Positions 15,793-24,292 of a stretch of DNA of 64,000 nucleotides are shown here, in pieces (the first letter of the stretch is position 1; every line of letters starts with the position of its first letter). Location of the stretch: contig NZ_JAENHO010000009.1 in the NCBI RefSeq assembly GCF_016785085.1, forward strand, positions 1 to 64,000, written 5' to 3'. The translations under genes were made by a program, and so were the position numbers. Under the pieces are notes generated by a model. The model saw only the letters and a list, made by a program, of their open reading frames with translations, did not search any database and was not told the DNA's origin. The DNA is from Paractinoplanes lichenicola (GTDB lineage: Bacteria > Actinomycetota > Actinomycetes > Mycobacteriales > Micromonosporaceae).

Positions 15793-16992
15793 GTGATTGT
15801 GGACACTTTTGTCGCCGGGAACCGGCATGTGCTGTTCCTCAACTGGCGCGACACCCGGAACCCCCAGGGGGGCGGTTCCGAGGTGTACGTCGAACGCATC
15901 GCGGGCGAGCTCGTGCGGCGCGGTCACCGCGCGACGCTGCTCTGCGCGAAGCACGCGTTCGGGGACGCCGAGGAGCGTACGGCCGACGGCGTGCGGGTGC
16001 TGCGCCGCGGTGGCCGGCACACGCTCTACCTGCGCGCGGCCCTGCTCCACCTGCTCGGATTCGTCGGCCTGGGCCCGCTCAGCCGCCGCCACGGCCGGCC
16101 GAACGTGATCGTCGACGTCGGCAACGGCCTGCCGTTCCTGGCCCCACTGTGGGCCCGCTGCCCGGTGATCGCGCTCGTGCACCACGTGCACCGCGAGCAG
16201 TGGCCGGTCGTGCTGACCCCACGGCTGGCCAAGTTCGGGTGGTGGATCGAGTCGTCGCTGGCGCCCCGCGTCTACCGCAACTGCCGCTACGTGACCGTCT
16301 CGGCCGCGACCCGCGACGAGCTCGCGGTGCTCGGCGTGGGCCCGGAACGGGTGTCGATCATTCACAACGGCACTCCGGACATGACGGTCACGGCTCCGGT
16401 GGCCCGTACGGCGCATCCGTCGCTCGTGGTGCTGGGTCGGCTCGTCCCGCACAAGCAGGTCGAGGTGGCGATCGACGCGGTGGCCGCGCTCGCCGGGGAG
16501 CTGCCAGGGATCACGCTGACGGTGGCCGGGCAGGGCTGGTGGGAGCCGGCGCTCAAGGACTACGCCGCCGGCCTGGGCGTGGCCGAGCGGGTGCGCTTCG
16601 CCGGCTTCGTGGACGAGCCGGAGAAGCGGCAGCTGCTCAGCGAGGCCTGGGTGGCGCTGACCCCGTCGCTCAAGGAGGGCTGGGGCCTGACCATCGTCGA
16701 GGCGGCCGCGGTGGGCACGCCGAACGTGGCCTTCGCCGGCGCCGGGGGAGTCGAGGAGTCCCTGGTCGACGGCCGGACCGGCCTGCTGGCGAACGATTCC
16801 GCGGACTACACCGAGAAGGTGCGCCGGCTGCTCACCGACGATGCTCTGCGGCTGGCCATGGGCACGGCGGCCCGGGCGCACGCGGCACGGTTCACCTGGC
16901 CGGCGGCGGGCGAGCGGTTCGCGGCCCTCGTCGAGGGGGCCACGCACGTCCCGGCGCCGGCCGAGGTGGACCGGACCTACCTGGTGCCGTAG
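15793..16992 (+). CDS. GT4-family glycosyltransferase
   Basis: 399-residue cytoplasmic GT-B fold glycosyltransferase using a nucleotide-sugar donor. The N-terminal half (WRDTRNPQGGGSEVYVERIA, residues 15-34) holds the acceptor domain. The C-terminal half has the GT4 signature: LGRLVPHKQVEVAIDA, then SLKEGWGLTIVEAAAVGTP with the catalytic E-x7-E pattern. The start may be GTG 15793 or GTG 15799; both lie directly after the dyad at 15776-15791. The 3' end overlaps the small convergent DUF2613 gene by 16 bases. Rv0225 in the corresponding mycobacterial neighbourhood is also a group-1 glycosyltransferase. The donor sugar is not evident. Confidence 0.92.
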   Translation: MIVDTFVAGNRHVLFLNWRDTRNPQGGGSEVYVERIAGELVRRGHRATLLCAKHAFGDAEERTADGVRVLRRGGRHTLYLRAALLHLLGFVGLGPLSRRHGRPNVIVDVGNGLPFLAPLWARCPVIALVHHVHREQWPVVLTPRLAKFGWWIESSLAPRVYRNCRYVTVSAATRDELAVLGVGPERVSIIHNGTPDMTVTAPVARTAHPSLVVLGRLVPHKQVEVAIDAVAALAGELPGITLTVAGQGWWEPALKDYAAGLGVAERVRFAGFVDEPEKRQLLSEAWVALTPSLKEGWGLTIVEAAAVGTPNVAFAGAGGVEESLVDGRTGLLANDSADYTEKVRRLLTDDALRLAMGTAARAHAARFTWPAAGERFAALVEGATHVPAPAEVDRTYLVP

Positions 16993-17138
16993 ACCCCGGG
17001 GACGACCTGCGTGTCGTCGGCGGTCTTGGCCGCCTCGGACGACGAGCCGGTCAGGGTCGAGGCCAGTGCCACCGACCCGATAGCGCCGAGGGCCAGGGCA
17101 ATCACCCCGGCCAGGACCAGGGGAAGGGCCTTACGCAT
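16977..17138 (-). CDS. Small secreted or membrane-anchored DUF2613 protein
   Basis: 53 residues: MRKALPLVLAGVIALALG begins a signal/anchor helix, followed by a short Ser/Ala/Thr tail ending in PGVYGTR. The size, single helix and terminal Y-G-x-R match DUF2613, whose M. tuberculosis member Rv0236A sits beside aftD. The ATG at 17138 is chosen because AAGGAGTG lies just upstream on the coding strand; a longer frame starting at 17165 lacks such a site. The role is unknown, but close association with aftD suggests it assists the arabinosyltransferase. Confidence 0.8.
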   Translation of the reverse strand: MRKALPLVLAGVIALALGAIGSVALASTLTGSSSEAAKTADDTQVVPGVYGTR

Positions 17139-17191
17139 GTGGGCACTCCTTCTGAGCAGCGACATCGACGGGCTTGCGATGTGCGCGGGAC

Positions 17192-17207
17192 GTTACCACC
17201 TAGTAAC
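17192..17207. promoter_or_regulatory. 16-bp dyad, site C of the envelope-cluster motif
   Basis: GTTACC-ACCT-AGTAAC overlaps the stop codon of the upstream membrane-protein gene. On the minus strand it merges with a TAACGT -10-like hexamer 54 bases before the DUF2613 start. Confidence 0.6.
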
Positions 17208-18714
17208 TTCTTTGCGAAGACCCGTTCTCGTACAACTGGAGGTCGGTTCCCGCATGCACCATTCTCAATCCGGCCAGCGCGCCGGGCGGGACCGGGGCCT
17301 CCCCTTCGACGCGCTGCACCACGACCCAGCGCATTCCGAGCGGGGCAAGCGGTTTCCCGAGCGTGAGGGCGGCGCGGATCTCGTCGGCGCGGCGGCTCTC
17401 GCCCGCGATCACGCGGTCACCCACGATCAGGCGGTCGTCCCGCACCACCTCCGCGTCCACATAGCGGGGGAGCGGGTCGATCACAGTTCGGGAACGGTTC
17501 CAGGCGTACGTGTGATAGCCCGCGAACGGCAGCGACACGACCTCGCCCGGCGACCGCTCGATCAGCCGGGCCACGACGGCGAAGTCGGCCGGGTAGCTCA
17601 CCGGGCGCAGCCGGCCGGCGGCCCCGTACGCGAGATCGGGCATGATCACCAGCGGCAGCACCAGGGCCCCGGCCAGCACCTCGCGCCGCCCGATCCGCTC
17701 GGCGCCCAGGGCGGCACAAAGGCACAGCACCAAGACGTACGGGATCAGGAACTTCTGCCCGTCGCGCAGCACCCCGGCCCCGGGCACGCCGGTCACTGCC
17801 CACTCGAGCAGCGCCCGGCCGCCGGGCAGGACGGCCAGCGCGGCCAGCAGGAAACCGCCCCCGGCCAGCACGAGCAGGCGGATCGCGGCGCCGCTGGGCA
17901 GCCGCTCGCGCAGCAGTCGCCAGCCGAGGACGGCCAGCGCGAGCAGCAGCAGCGTGCCCACCGGGGCCAGCGGGGACGTGCGACTGGGCAGTGTGGTCTG
18001 GGCGTTCCAGATGCCGCCCGTTCCCAGCAGCGCGCCGATCGGCCCGGTCCAGTCGGTGCCGCGCGCGGCGAAGGCGGCCACCCCGCCGGGATCACTGCGC
18101 CCGTCCGCGCTGCTCAACGCGGTGGCCAGCAGCCAGGGCAGGTTGAGCAGGGCGGGCAGCCAGGCCTTGCGGGGCGCCAGGACGAGCACGGTGGCGAAGG
18201 CGATCAGGCCGCCGGTGGGGGTCACGGCGGCCGGGGCACAGGCGGCGAGCAGGCGCACGGTCGAGCCACGGTCGCGCAGGCAGGCCGCGACGATCCACGG
18301 CAGGCTCCCGTACGCGAGCAGCAGCCCCCACTGCCCCAGCAGCAGACGCTCGGCGAGAAAGGGCGTCCACGCGTACGCGACGGCGGCGATCAGCCGGGGC
18401 CCGAGCCGCTCGGCCGGCACCAGCCGCCCCGCGCCCAAGGCCGCCAGCAGCAGGATCGCGGCCAGGGCGACGCGCTGGATCAGCCAGCCCGGCGCGATCA
18501 CCGAGGCCAGCGAGACCAGCGCGTCCTGCGGGACGGCCCGGGGCAGGGTGCCGCTCGGGACGATCAGGTCGGCGCGCAACGGCTGGTGCGGCACGAACAT
18601 CATGTCGTACGAGAGCACGTACCCTGGCGCGGCGAGCGGGGCCAGGACGGCGGCGGCGACCAGGATGGCGGTCGCGGGCAGCGCCCAGCGCTTGACTCGG
18701 CGCACGGCCGACAC
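17200..18714 (-). CDS. Polytopic membrane protein, GT-C-like
   Basis: 504 residues with about 10-12 membrane helices and a final soluble domain (about 390-504). The layout, with a first outer loop (LSYDMMFVPHQPL...) after helix 1 and a C-terminal extracytoplasmic domain, resembles GT-C glycosyltransferases and the Rv0226c-type proteins found beside DUF3068/acyltransferase genes. No family signature is certain. GTG 18714 is 29 bases from the divergent flippase gene. A late segment (YHTYAWNRSRTVIDPLPRYV) contains Tyr, Trp and His typical of a sugar site. Envelope polymer assembly is the contextual inference. Confidence 0.75.
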   Translation of the reverse strand: MSAVRRVKRWALPATAILVAAAVLAPLAAPGYVLSYDMMFVPHQPLRADLIVPSGTLPRAVPQDALVSLASVIAPGWLIQRVALAAILLLAALGAGRLVPAERLGPRLIAAVAYAWTPFLAERLLLGQWGLLLAYGSLPWIVAACLRDRGSTVRLLAACAPAAVTPTGGLIAFATVLVLAPRKAWLPALLNLPWLLATALSSADGRSDPGGVAAFAARGTDWTGPIGALLGTGGIWNAQTTLPSRTSPLAPVGTLLLLALAVLGWRLLRERLPSGAAIRLLVLAGGGFLLAALAVLPGGRALLEWAVTGVPGAGVLRDGQKFLIPYVLVLCLCAALGAERIGRREVLAGALVLPLVIMPDLAYGAAGRLRPVSYPADFAVVARLIERSPGEVVSLPFAGYHTYAWNRSRTVIDPLPRYVDAEVVRDDRLIVGDRVIAGESRRADEIRAALTLGKPLAPLGMRWVVVQRVEGEAPVPPGALAGLRMVHAGTDLQLYENGSSQRSY

Positions 18715-18743
18715 TGTATGCGACGAACGACTGGAAGCAACCC

Positions 18744-19961
18744 ATGAGCAAGGGAACTAAGGGGATCGGGGTCGCGGGGCTCGCCGTGACCGCGGCCGGC
18801 GTGCTGACCAACCTGCTGGGCTACGTGGTGCCGCTGATCGGCGCCCGCCGGCTCAGTGCGGCCGACCTCAGCGCGCTGGCCACCATCCTCGCCATCACCG
18901 CGATCGCCGGCGTGGCCAGCACCGGCCTGCAGATCGCGGTGGCCGTGCACCGGGCCCGGCACGGCGCCTCCTCGGTGACCCGGTCGGCGCTGCTGACCGT
19001 GGTCGTGATCGCGGGCGCGCTGGCCGTCGCCCTGCCGATCGCCGTGCTGGTGCTGCATCTGCCCGCCCTGGCCACCGTGCTGGCCGGCATCTCGACCGTC
19101 GGCGTGGTCGCGGCCGGGCGCTGGCTCGGCGAGATGCAGGGCGACCAGCGGTTCCTGCCGCTCGCCGTGGGCCTGGCCGTGCTGGCCGGCGGCCGCTACG
19201 GCGGCGTGATCGCAGGCCTGGCCGCCGGGCTCGGGCTGACCACCGCCCTGCTGCTCGGTGCGGCCACCGCCGTGCTCGTGCTGCCCGTGCTGCATCTGCT
19301 GGCCCGCCGCCCCGGGGTCGCCGCCGAGGGGGAGCCGCTGGCCGCGCGGGCCGTGCTGACCGCGGGCGGCGCCACCCTGGCCATGCTCGTCGTGTCCTAC
19401 GCCGACTTGATCCTGGCCCGCCGCTTCCTGCCGTTCGACGCCTCGGGGGAGTATTCGGTCGGCACCGTGCTGACCAAGGGCGCGCTGTGGGCGCCGCAGG
19501 TGGTGACCATCATGGCCCTGCCCCGGCTGGCTCAGGCCGACCGCCGCACCCTGCGGATCGCGCTGGCGCTCGTCACCGCGTGCGGGGTCGTGCTGGTGGC
19601 CGGCGCGGCGGTCGCCGGTGGGTTCGCGTTCCGGTTGGCGGGCGGCCCCGATTACGTGTCGCTGGGCCGGTACGCGCCGATCTTCGCCGCCACCGGTGCC
19701 GTCTACGGCCTGCTCTTCGTGCTGATCAACGCGCAGGTCGCGGCGGGCGCCAAGTGGCCCGCGGCGCCACTGTGGATCTGCGCCGCCGGGTTCGTGCTGG
19801 CCGCCTGGCTGGTGCTGCCGCACACCCTGCCCGGCATCGCGTGGGGCGCGCTGGGCACCGCGGTCGTCTGCCTGGCCGCGACATCTGTCCTGGTCGGACT
19901 GCGGCTGCGGGCCTCCGTTACCGCGCCGCGACCGGAGCATGCAACGCTGTCGATCGATTGA
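18744..19961 (+). CDS. Polysaccharide flippase-like (MOP superfamily) membrane protein
   Basis: 405 residues, about 12 membrane helices, with the organisation of Wzx/MVIN-type lipid-linked sugar exporters (an Arg/Ser-rich first loop IGARRLSAADLSAL and an internal repeat). It probably flips a lipid-linked sugar across the membrane. The ATG at 18744 has an AAGCAACCC sequence upstream, a weak ribosome site. The next gene begins 21 bases after its stop, so they are probably co-transcribed. Substrate unknown; placement in the arabinan-type cluster suggests an envelope precursor. Confidence 0.8.
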   Translation: MSKGTKGIGVAGLAVTAAGVLTNLLGYVVPLIGARRLSAADLSALATILAITAIAGVASTGLQIAVAVHRARHGASSVTRSALLTVVVIAGALAVALPIAVLVLHLPALATVLAGISTVGVVAAGRWLGEMQGDQRFLPLAVGLAVLAGGRYGGVIAGLAAGLGLTTALLLGAATAVLVLPVLHLLARRPGVAAEGEPLAARAVLTAGGATLAMLVVSYADLILARRFLPFDASGEYSVGTVLTKGALWAPQVVTIMALPRLAQADRRTLRIALALVTACGVVLVAGAAVAGGFAFRLAGGPDYVSLGRYAPIFAATGAVYGLLFVLINAQVAAGAKWPAAPLWICAAGFVLAAWLVLPHTLPGIAWGALGTAVVCLAATSVLVGLRLRASVTAPRPEHATLSID

Positions 19962-19981
19962 TCGGGTGGACGGGGGTCCCT

Positions 19982-22420
19982 GTGCGGTTCGGGATGCGGT
20001 GGCTGCTCGCCGCTTGGACGGTCGTGGTGCTGCTGGCGGTGGCGGCCGCGGCCGGGCCCAGAATGGTGCCGGAGCCCACCGGTGGCACGTCGGCGGCCGA
20101 CCTCACGGCGCTGTTCCAGCGGTACGGCGACACCTCGGGCGACTGGCTCGGCGCCGACCGTACGGCCTCGGTGCCGCTGCCCGACGGCCGCCGGCTGTGG
20201 CTGTTCTCCGACACGTTCCTCGGCCGCCCCGACCCCGACGGCGCCCGGCCGCGCTCGGCGTCGCTCGTCCACAACTCGGCCGTCGTGCAGGACGGCGACC
20301 GCCTCGAGACCGTCACCGGCGGCACCCCGGGCAACCCGGCGTCGCTCTTCTCGACCGGTGACAACGGCGAATACCACTGGGTCGGCGACGCGTCGGTGCT
20401 CAGCGACCAGGTGCAGGTGCTGGTTAACCGGATCCGGCGCACCGGGCCGGGCCCGCTCGATCACGTGCTGGCCGCCACCGACCTGGCCACCCTGGCCCTG
20501 CCCACCTTCGCCGCGGGCCGGGTGCGGCCGCTGCCGGTGGGCGACAAGGTCTCGTGGGGCTCCGAGGTGATGGCCGACGGGGGCTACACCTACATCTACG
20601 GGTCCGAGGCGGCCGGCCCGATGAAGTTCGCCCACGTGGCCCGGGTGCGCGGCAGCGACCTCGGCGGGGCGTGGGAGTTCTGGACCGGGCAGGCCTGGTC
20701 GGCCAAGGCGGACGACTCGGGGCGGCTGCTCAGCGGCGTCGGCACCAGCTACGGCGTGCGCAAGGTGGGCGACCGGTACGTGCTGGTGACCCACGAGAAC
20801 AACCTGATGTTCAGCGCGGACTTCGTGGCGTACACGGCCGACACGCCGACCGGGCCGTTCGCCGGGCCGCAGTACTTGTTCCGGGCGCCCGAGGCCGAGG
20901 CCGGGCACATCGTCTACGACGCCGACCTGCACCTCGACCTGGCCAAGCCGGGCTCGCTGCTGGTCTCGTACAACGTCAACGACCTCGACGAGGCGGTCGC
21001 CTACGCCGACGCGTCCATCTATCGTCCCCGGTTCTTCGAGGTTCCGTGGCCGCCGAAGGCCGGCAAACAGCTGCCCGCGGCGCCGGCCGACGTGGCCGCG
21101 GCCCCGGACGGGTCGGGGACAGCCCGGGTGACGTGGCAGGTCGAGGACGGGCGGGACTACCGGGTCTACCGGCGCGACGTGACGGCCGGGCAGACCCACT
21201 TCGTCCGGCTGCCGGGCAACGCCCCGGGCAAGTTCGAGTTCCTGACCAACGGTCACCGGTACGAGTTCGCGGTGGCCGCGGTCGACAAGCGCGGCGAGGG
21301 CGCGATGTCCCCCGTGGCCGGCATGACCGCGACCGTGCCGCCGCCCCCGGCCCCGAGCATGGTGCGGGCCGAGCCGGACAACGCGGGCAAGGTGACGCTG
21401 CACTGGGCCGAGGTGCCGTTCGTGCAGCTCTTCAAGATCTATCATCGGGATCTGACGACCAGGCAGAAGGGGCGCACGGCGGCCGGCGCCTATCCGGGGC
21501 AGAGCGCGACGGTCGGGCCGCTGCGGCACGGCCACGAATACGAGTTCACGGTCGTGGCCGTGGGCGGCGGCGGGGACAGCGCGCATTCCAAAGGCGTACG
21601 GGCGAAGGTTGTGGTGGCCGCCCCGCCCGCGCCCGGGACGCCCAGCGCGCAGCCGCGGACGGACGGGACCGTGCTGCTGTCGTGGCCGCAGGTCGCGCCC
21701 GGACTCGCGTACAAGGTCTATCAGCGCGCGGCGGGCACCACCGACTGGGGCGTGCCCGGGATCGCCCGCACGACGCAGTTCCGGTCGCGGCCGCTCGAGC
21801 ACGGGCGCGAATACGAGTTCGTGGTGGCGGCGGTCAACGACGGCGGTGAGGGCACCCGGTCACCTGTCGTGCGCGTACGGGCTCAGCTGGCGCCGCCGGC
21901 CGACGCGCCGACCCGGCTGCGGGCCGAGCCACGCGGCACGGCCGTCGAGCTGACCTGGCGCTCCCGGGACACGTGGCACTGGATCTTCCGGCGCGACGTG
22001 ACCGCGGGGGAGAAGGACTTTACGCGCGAGGAGGTCGGGGCGCAGGGGCGCAAGGCCACGCTGACGAACCTGGTGCACGGGCACGAGTACGAGCTCAAGG
22101 TCGCGGCCTTCAACCCCGGCGGGGCGGGTCCGCAGTCCTCGCCCGTACGGGTGCAGGTGGGGTCTGCTCTGCCGACCGATCTCGCGGTGGTGGCGACGGG
22201 GCCGGGAACGGCGCGACTGACGTGGAAGGAGAGCCGGTCGGACGCGCTCTATCGGATCCAGTTGCGGGACGCCAGCGCGGGGGAGCAGTGGCGCACGGAT
22301 CCCTATCCGGTGGACGGCACGAAATACGAGGCCATCATGCTGATCGCCGGGCATCAATACGAATTCCGGGTGCAGCTCAACGACCTGACGACCGGCCCGG
22401 TTTCCGTGACGGCGCGCTAG
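19982..22420 (+). CDS. Secreted protein: DUF4185/DUF5005-like beta domain plus five FN3 domains
   Basis: 812 residues. A signal peptide (MRFGMRWLLAAWTVVVLLAV) is followed by a beta-rich domain at about 35-350 (VPLPDGRRLWLFSDTFLG...HNSAVVQ), typical of DUF4185/DUF5005 proteins related to glycosidase-like propellers. Five fibronectin type III domains start near residues 360, 454, 548, 638 and 728, each with a strikingly repeated HGHEYEF-V-A-V strand. It is probably exported and wall-associated, binding or processing glycans. GTG 19982 follows a G-rich sequence; ATG 19994 is an alternative. It overlaps the convergent methyltransferase by a shared CTAG. Confidence 0.82.
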   Translation: MRFGMRWLLAAWTVVVLLAVAAAAGPRMVPEPTGGTSAADLTALFQRYGDTSGDWLGADRTASVPLPDGRRLWLFSDTFLGRPDPDGARPRSASLVHNSAVVQDGDRLETVTGGTPGNPASLFSTGDNGEYHWVGDASVLSDQVQVLVNRIRRTGPGPLDHVLAATDLATLALPTFAAGRVRPLPVGDKVSWGSEVMADGGYTYIYGSEAAGPMKFAHVARVRGSDLGGAWEFWTGQAWSAKADDSGRLLSGVGTSYGVRKVGDRYVLVTHENNLMFSADFVAYTADTPTGPFAGPQYLFRAPEAEAGHIVYDADLHLDLAKPGSLLVSYNVNDLDEAVAYADASIYRPRFFEVPWPPKAGKQLPAAPADVAAAPDGSGTARVTWQVEDGRDYRVYRRDVTAGQTHFVRLPGNAPGKFEFLTNGHRYEFAVAAVDKRGEGAMSPVAGMTATVPPPPAPSMVRAEPDNAGKVTLHWAEVPFVQLFKIYHRDLTTRQKGRTAAGAYPGQSATVGPLRHGHEYEFTVVAVGGGGDSAHSKGVRAKVVVAAPPAPGTPSAQPRTDGTVLLSWPQVAPGLAYKVYQRAAGTTDWGVPGIARTTQFRSRPLEHGREYEFVVAAVNDGGEGTRSPVVRVRAQLAPPADAPTRLRAEPRGTAVELTWRSRDTWHWIFRRDVTAGEKDFTREEVGAQGRKATLTNLVHGHEYELKVAAFNPGGAGPQSSPVRVQVGSALPTDLAVVATGPGTARLTWKESRSDALYRIQLRDASAGEQWRTDPYPVDGTKYEAIMLIAGHQYEFRVQLNDLTTGPVSVTAR

Positions 22421-23157
22421 TTCTTGCGCATCACCAGCGCGAGGTTCCACGAGAGGACCTCGCGCGCGGCCGGCACCTTGAGAATCCACTGCGCCCACGA
22501 GGGGTGATAGCGGGCCAGGGCGTCGAGCCGGGTGGCATGCTCGGTGGTGCGGGCCCATCGCAGGGCGGCGCCGACCGAATACGGATGCAGGCTGTGGCGG
22601 TATTTGTTCTTCGGCGGCTTGCCGTTGCGGCGCTCATAACGGCGGGCCGCGTAATGGCCGCCGAAATAGTGCCAGGGGGCCGTCTCGTGGCCGCCCCACG
22701 GGGAGAGCCACGGCGTGAACGAGGCGTAGATCAGGCCGCCGGGGCGGGTCACCCGGACCATTTCGTCGAGCATGCGGGGCGGGTCGGGCACGTGCTCGAG
22801 CACATTCGAGGAATAACAGACATCAATCGACCCCGTACGGATGGGAAGCTCCATGCCGCTGGCCCGGAGCGCGCCGACCGCCGAGTCCTCGCCCGCCACG
22901 CCGGAGGCCATGTCGCCGGCGTCGGGTTCGAGGCGGACGTATCGGGCGCCGGCCTTGCTGAACGCGTCGGCGAAATAGCCGGGGCCGCCGCCGACGTCGA
23001 GGACCAGCTGATCCCGCAACGGGCCGTACTTGCTGAGCTGGCCGACCGAGTCCTTCGCGAGCGCGGTGTAGAAGCGGTCGGGGTCGGTCTGCTCGACGAG
23101 GAAGGCCTGGAAGAGCGTGATCGAGCGCTGCAGGGTGGCCTTGTGCGGCTCGGTCAC
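22417..23157 (-). CDS. SAM-dependent methyltransferase (Rv0224c-like)
   Basis: 246-residue class I methyltransferase. Motif I is VLDVGGGPGYFADAF, motif II ends at the acidic RLEPDA, and DVCYSSNVLEHVPDP is motif IV. The conserved tail GGHYAARRYERRNGKPPKNK and SWNLALVMRKN is that of the Rv0224c group from the mycobacterial glycosyltransferase neighbourhood. The GTG start at 23157 follows GAGGAGAAA on the coding strand. A dyad site lies 36 bases upstream (23193-23208). The substrate is unknown; methylation of an envelope glycan or lipid is a contextual inference. Confidence 0.88.
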   Translation of the reverse strand: MTEPHKATLQRSITLFQAFLVEQTDPDRFYTALAKDSVGQLSKYGPLRDQLVLDVGGGPGYFADAFSKAGARYVRLEPDAGDMASGVAGEDSAVGALRASGMELPIRTGSIDVCYSSNVLEHVPDPPRMLDEMVRVTRPGGLIYASFTPWLSPWGGHETAPWHYFGGHYAARRYERRNGKPPKNKYRHSLHPYSVGAALRWARTTEHATRLDALARYHPSWAQWILKVPAAREVLSWNLALVMRKN

Positions 23158-23192
23158 CGGCGTTTCTCCTCTGGGTTGACGGGCTCCCGCAA

Positions 23193-23208
23193 TCTACCGG
23201 TGGGTAAC
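23193..23208. promoter_or_regulatory. 16-bp dyad, site D of the envelope-cluster motif
   Basis: TCTACC-GGTG-GGTAAC. Read on the minus strand, GTTACC-CACC-GGTAGA merges with a TAGATT -10-like hexamer 36 bases before the methyltransferase start. Confidence 0.55.
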
Positions 23209-23348
23209 TACGGTGACAACCGTCCGCGCCGCCTCGCCGAAAAGTCCACTGTTGACGGAATGGTCTGGCGGGACACACGGCCCTGGTCGGCGTGGGTAGG
23301 CTCCAGCGCTCTGCCGATCTTCGTCGTTCTTGAAGGAGCCTCCCCACC

Positions 23349-24272
23349 GTGACAACCGTTCGCCGCCTCCTCGGCCTGGCCTCGGCTGCCGCTCTGACCG
23401 CCATGCTCATCCCGGCGCCCGCCCAGGCCGCCGTGCCGTCCACGGACCCCAACGCCGTGCTCGTGGCGGGTCCCGCGCCCAAGACCTTCACCGGCGTGCC
23501 GGACAAGTGGGTCAACGAGACGCTGGAGGTGCGCAACGACAGCGACAAGCCGCTGCGGGTCGTGCTCCACGTCAAGACCAAGGGCCTGTGGTTCGCGTCG
23601 AGCTACATCACCTGTAAGTACAGCGACAGCCTCCCGCCGACCAAGGTCCCGGACGTGACCGACGTCGAGGAGGCGATCTGCCAGCCGCCGAACGAGATCG
23701 AACCGGGCGGCTCGTACAAGTTCGGCGGCGGGTTCATCCGGACCCACCCGAAGGCGCAGCCCGGCGCCGAATACTCGTACGAATTCACCTGGTACACCAA
23801 GGAGTACGCGGACGCGCAGGGGCCGACGTGGCTCGGGCGCGACAAGCTGACGCACACCGGCTTCCACACGCTGGCCCTGATGACGAAGGTGACGCCGGAG
23901 ACGCCGTACACCGGGGACAACAGCAGCTCGGGCAAGGTCGTCATCCCCGCCGGGGAGACGCCGCCGACGACGCCGCCGGCCACCGCGACCCCGGAGCCGA
24001 CGGTTACCCCGACCGCGACGGTCGGGCCGACCCTGCCGCCCGGCGATGGCGAGGAGGAGCCTTCGACTCCCGCGCCGACGAGCAGCTCCCCGGCCGCCCC
24101 GACCACCTCGCCTGTCGCCGGTGGTGTCGGTGGGGGTGACGACACTGGTGGCGGCCTTCCGCTCACCGGCACGAACGTGGCCGTCGTCGGCGGGCTCGGC
24201 GCGGTGCTGCTGATCGGTGGCGCCGGTGCCTTCCTGCTCGCCCGTCGGCGCCGGACGTCGTTCTCGGCCTGA
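23349..24272 (+). CDS. LPXTG-anchored cell-wall surface protein
   Basis: 307 residues. A signal peptide ends at about residue 28 (PAPAQA|AVPST). A beta-rich domain spans about 35-190 with two cysteines (C93 near ITCKYS and one in AICQPP) likely to form a disulfide. A Pro/Thr/Ser-rich linker spans about 200-265. The sorting signal follows: LPLTG, a membrane helix and RRRR at the end. Sortase therefore probably links it to peptidoglycan. No sortase gene lies in the window. GTG 23349 follows GGAGCC. Function beyond surface display cannot be seen. It lies 20 bases before the next gene, likely the same transcript. Confidence 0.9.
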   Translation: MTTVRRLLGLASAAALTAMLIPAPAQAAVPSTDPNAVLVAGPAPKTFTGVPDKWVNETLEVRNDSDKPLRVVLHVKTKGLWFASSYITCKYSDSLPPTKVPDVTDVEEAICQPPNEIEPGGSYKFGGGFIRTHPKAQPGAEYSYEFTWYTKEYADAQGPTWLGRDKLTHTGFHTLALMTKVTPETPYTGDNSSSGKVVIPAGETPPTTPPATATPEPTVTPTATVGPTLPPGDGEEEPSTPAPTSSSPAAPTTSPVAGGVGGGDDTGGGLPLTGTNVAVVGGLGAVLLIGGAGAFLLARRRRTSFSA

Positions 24273-24292
24273 CCTCGCTAAGATCGCCGGTC

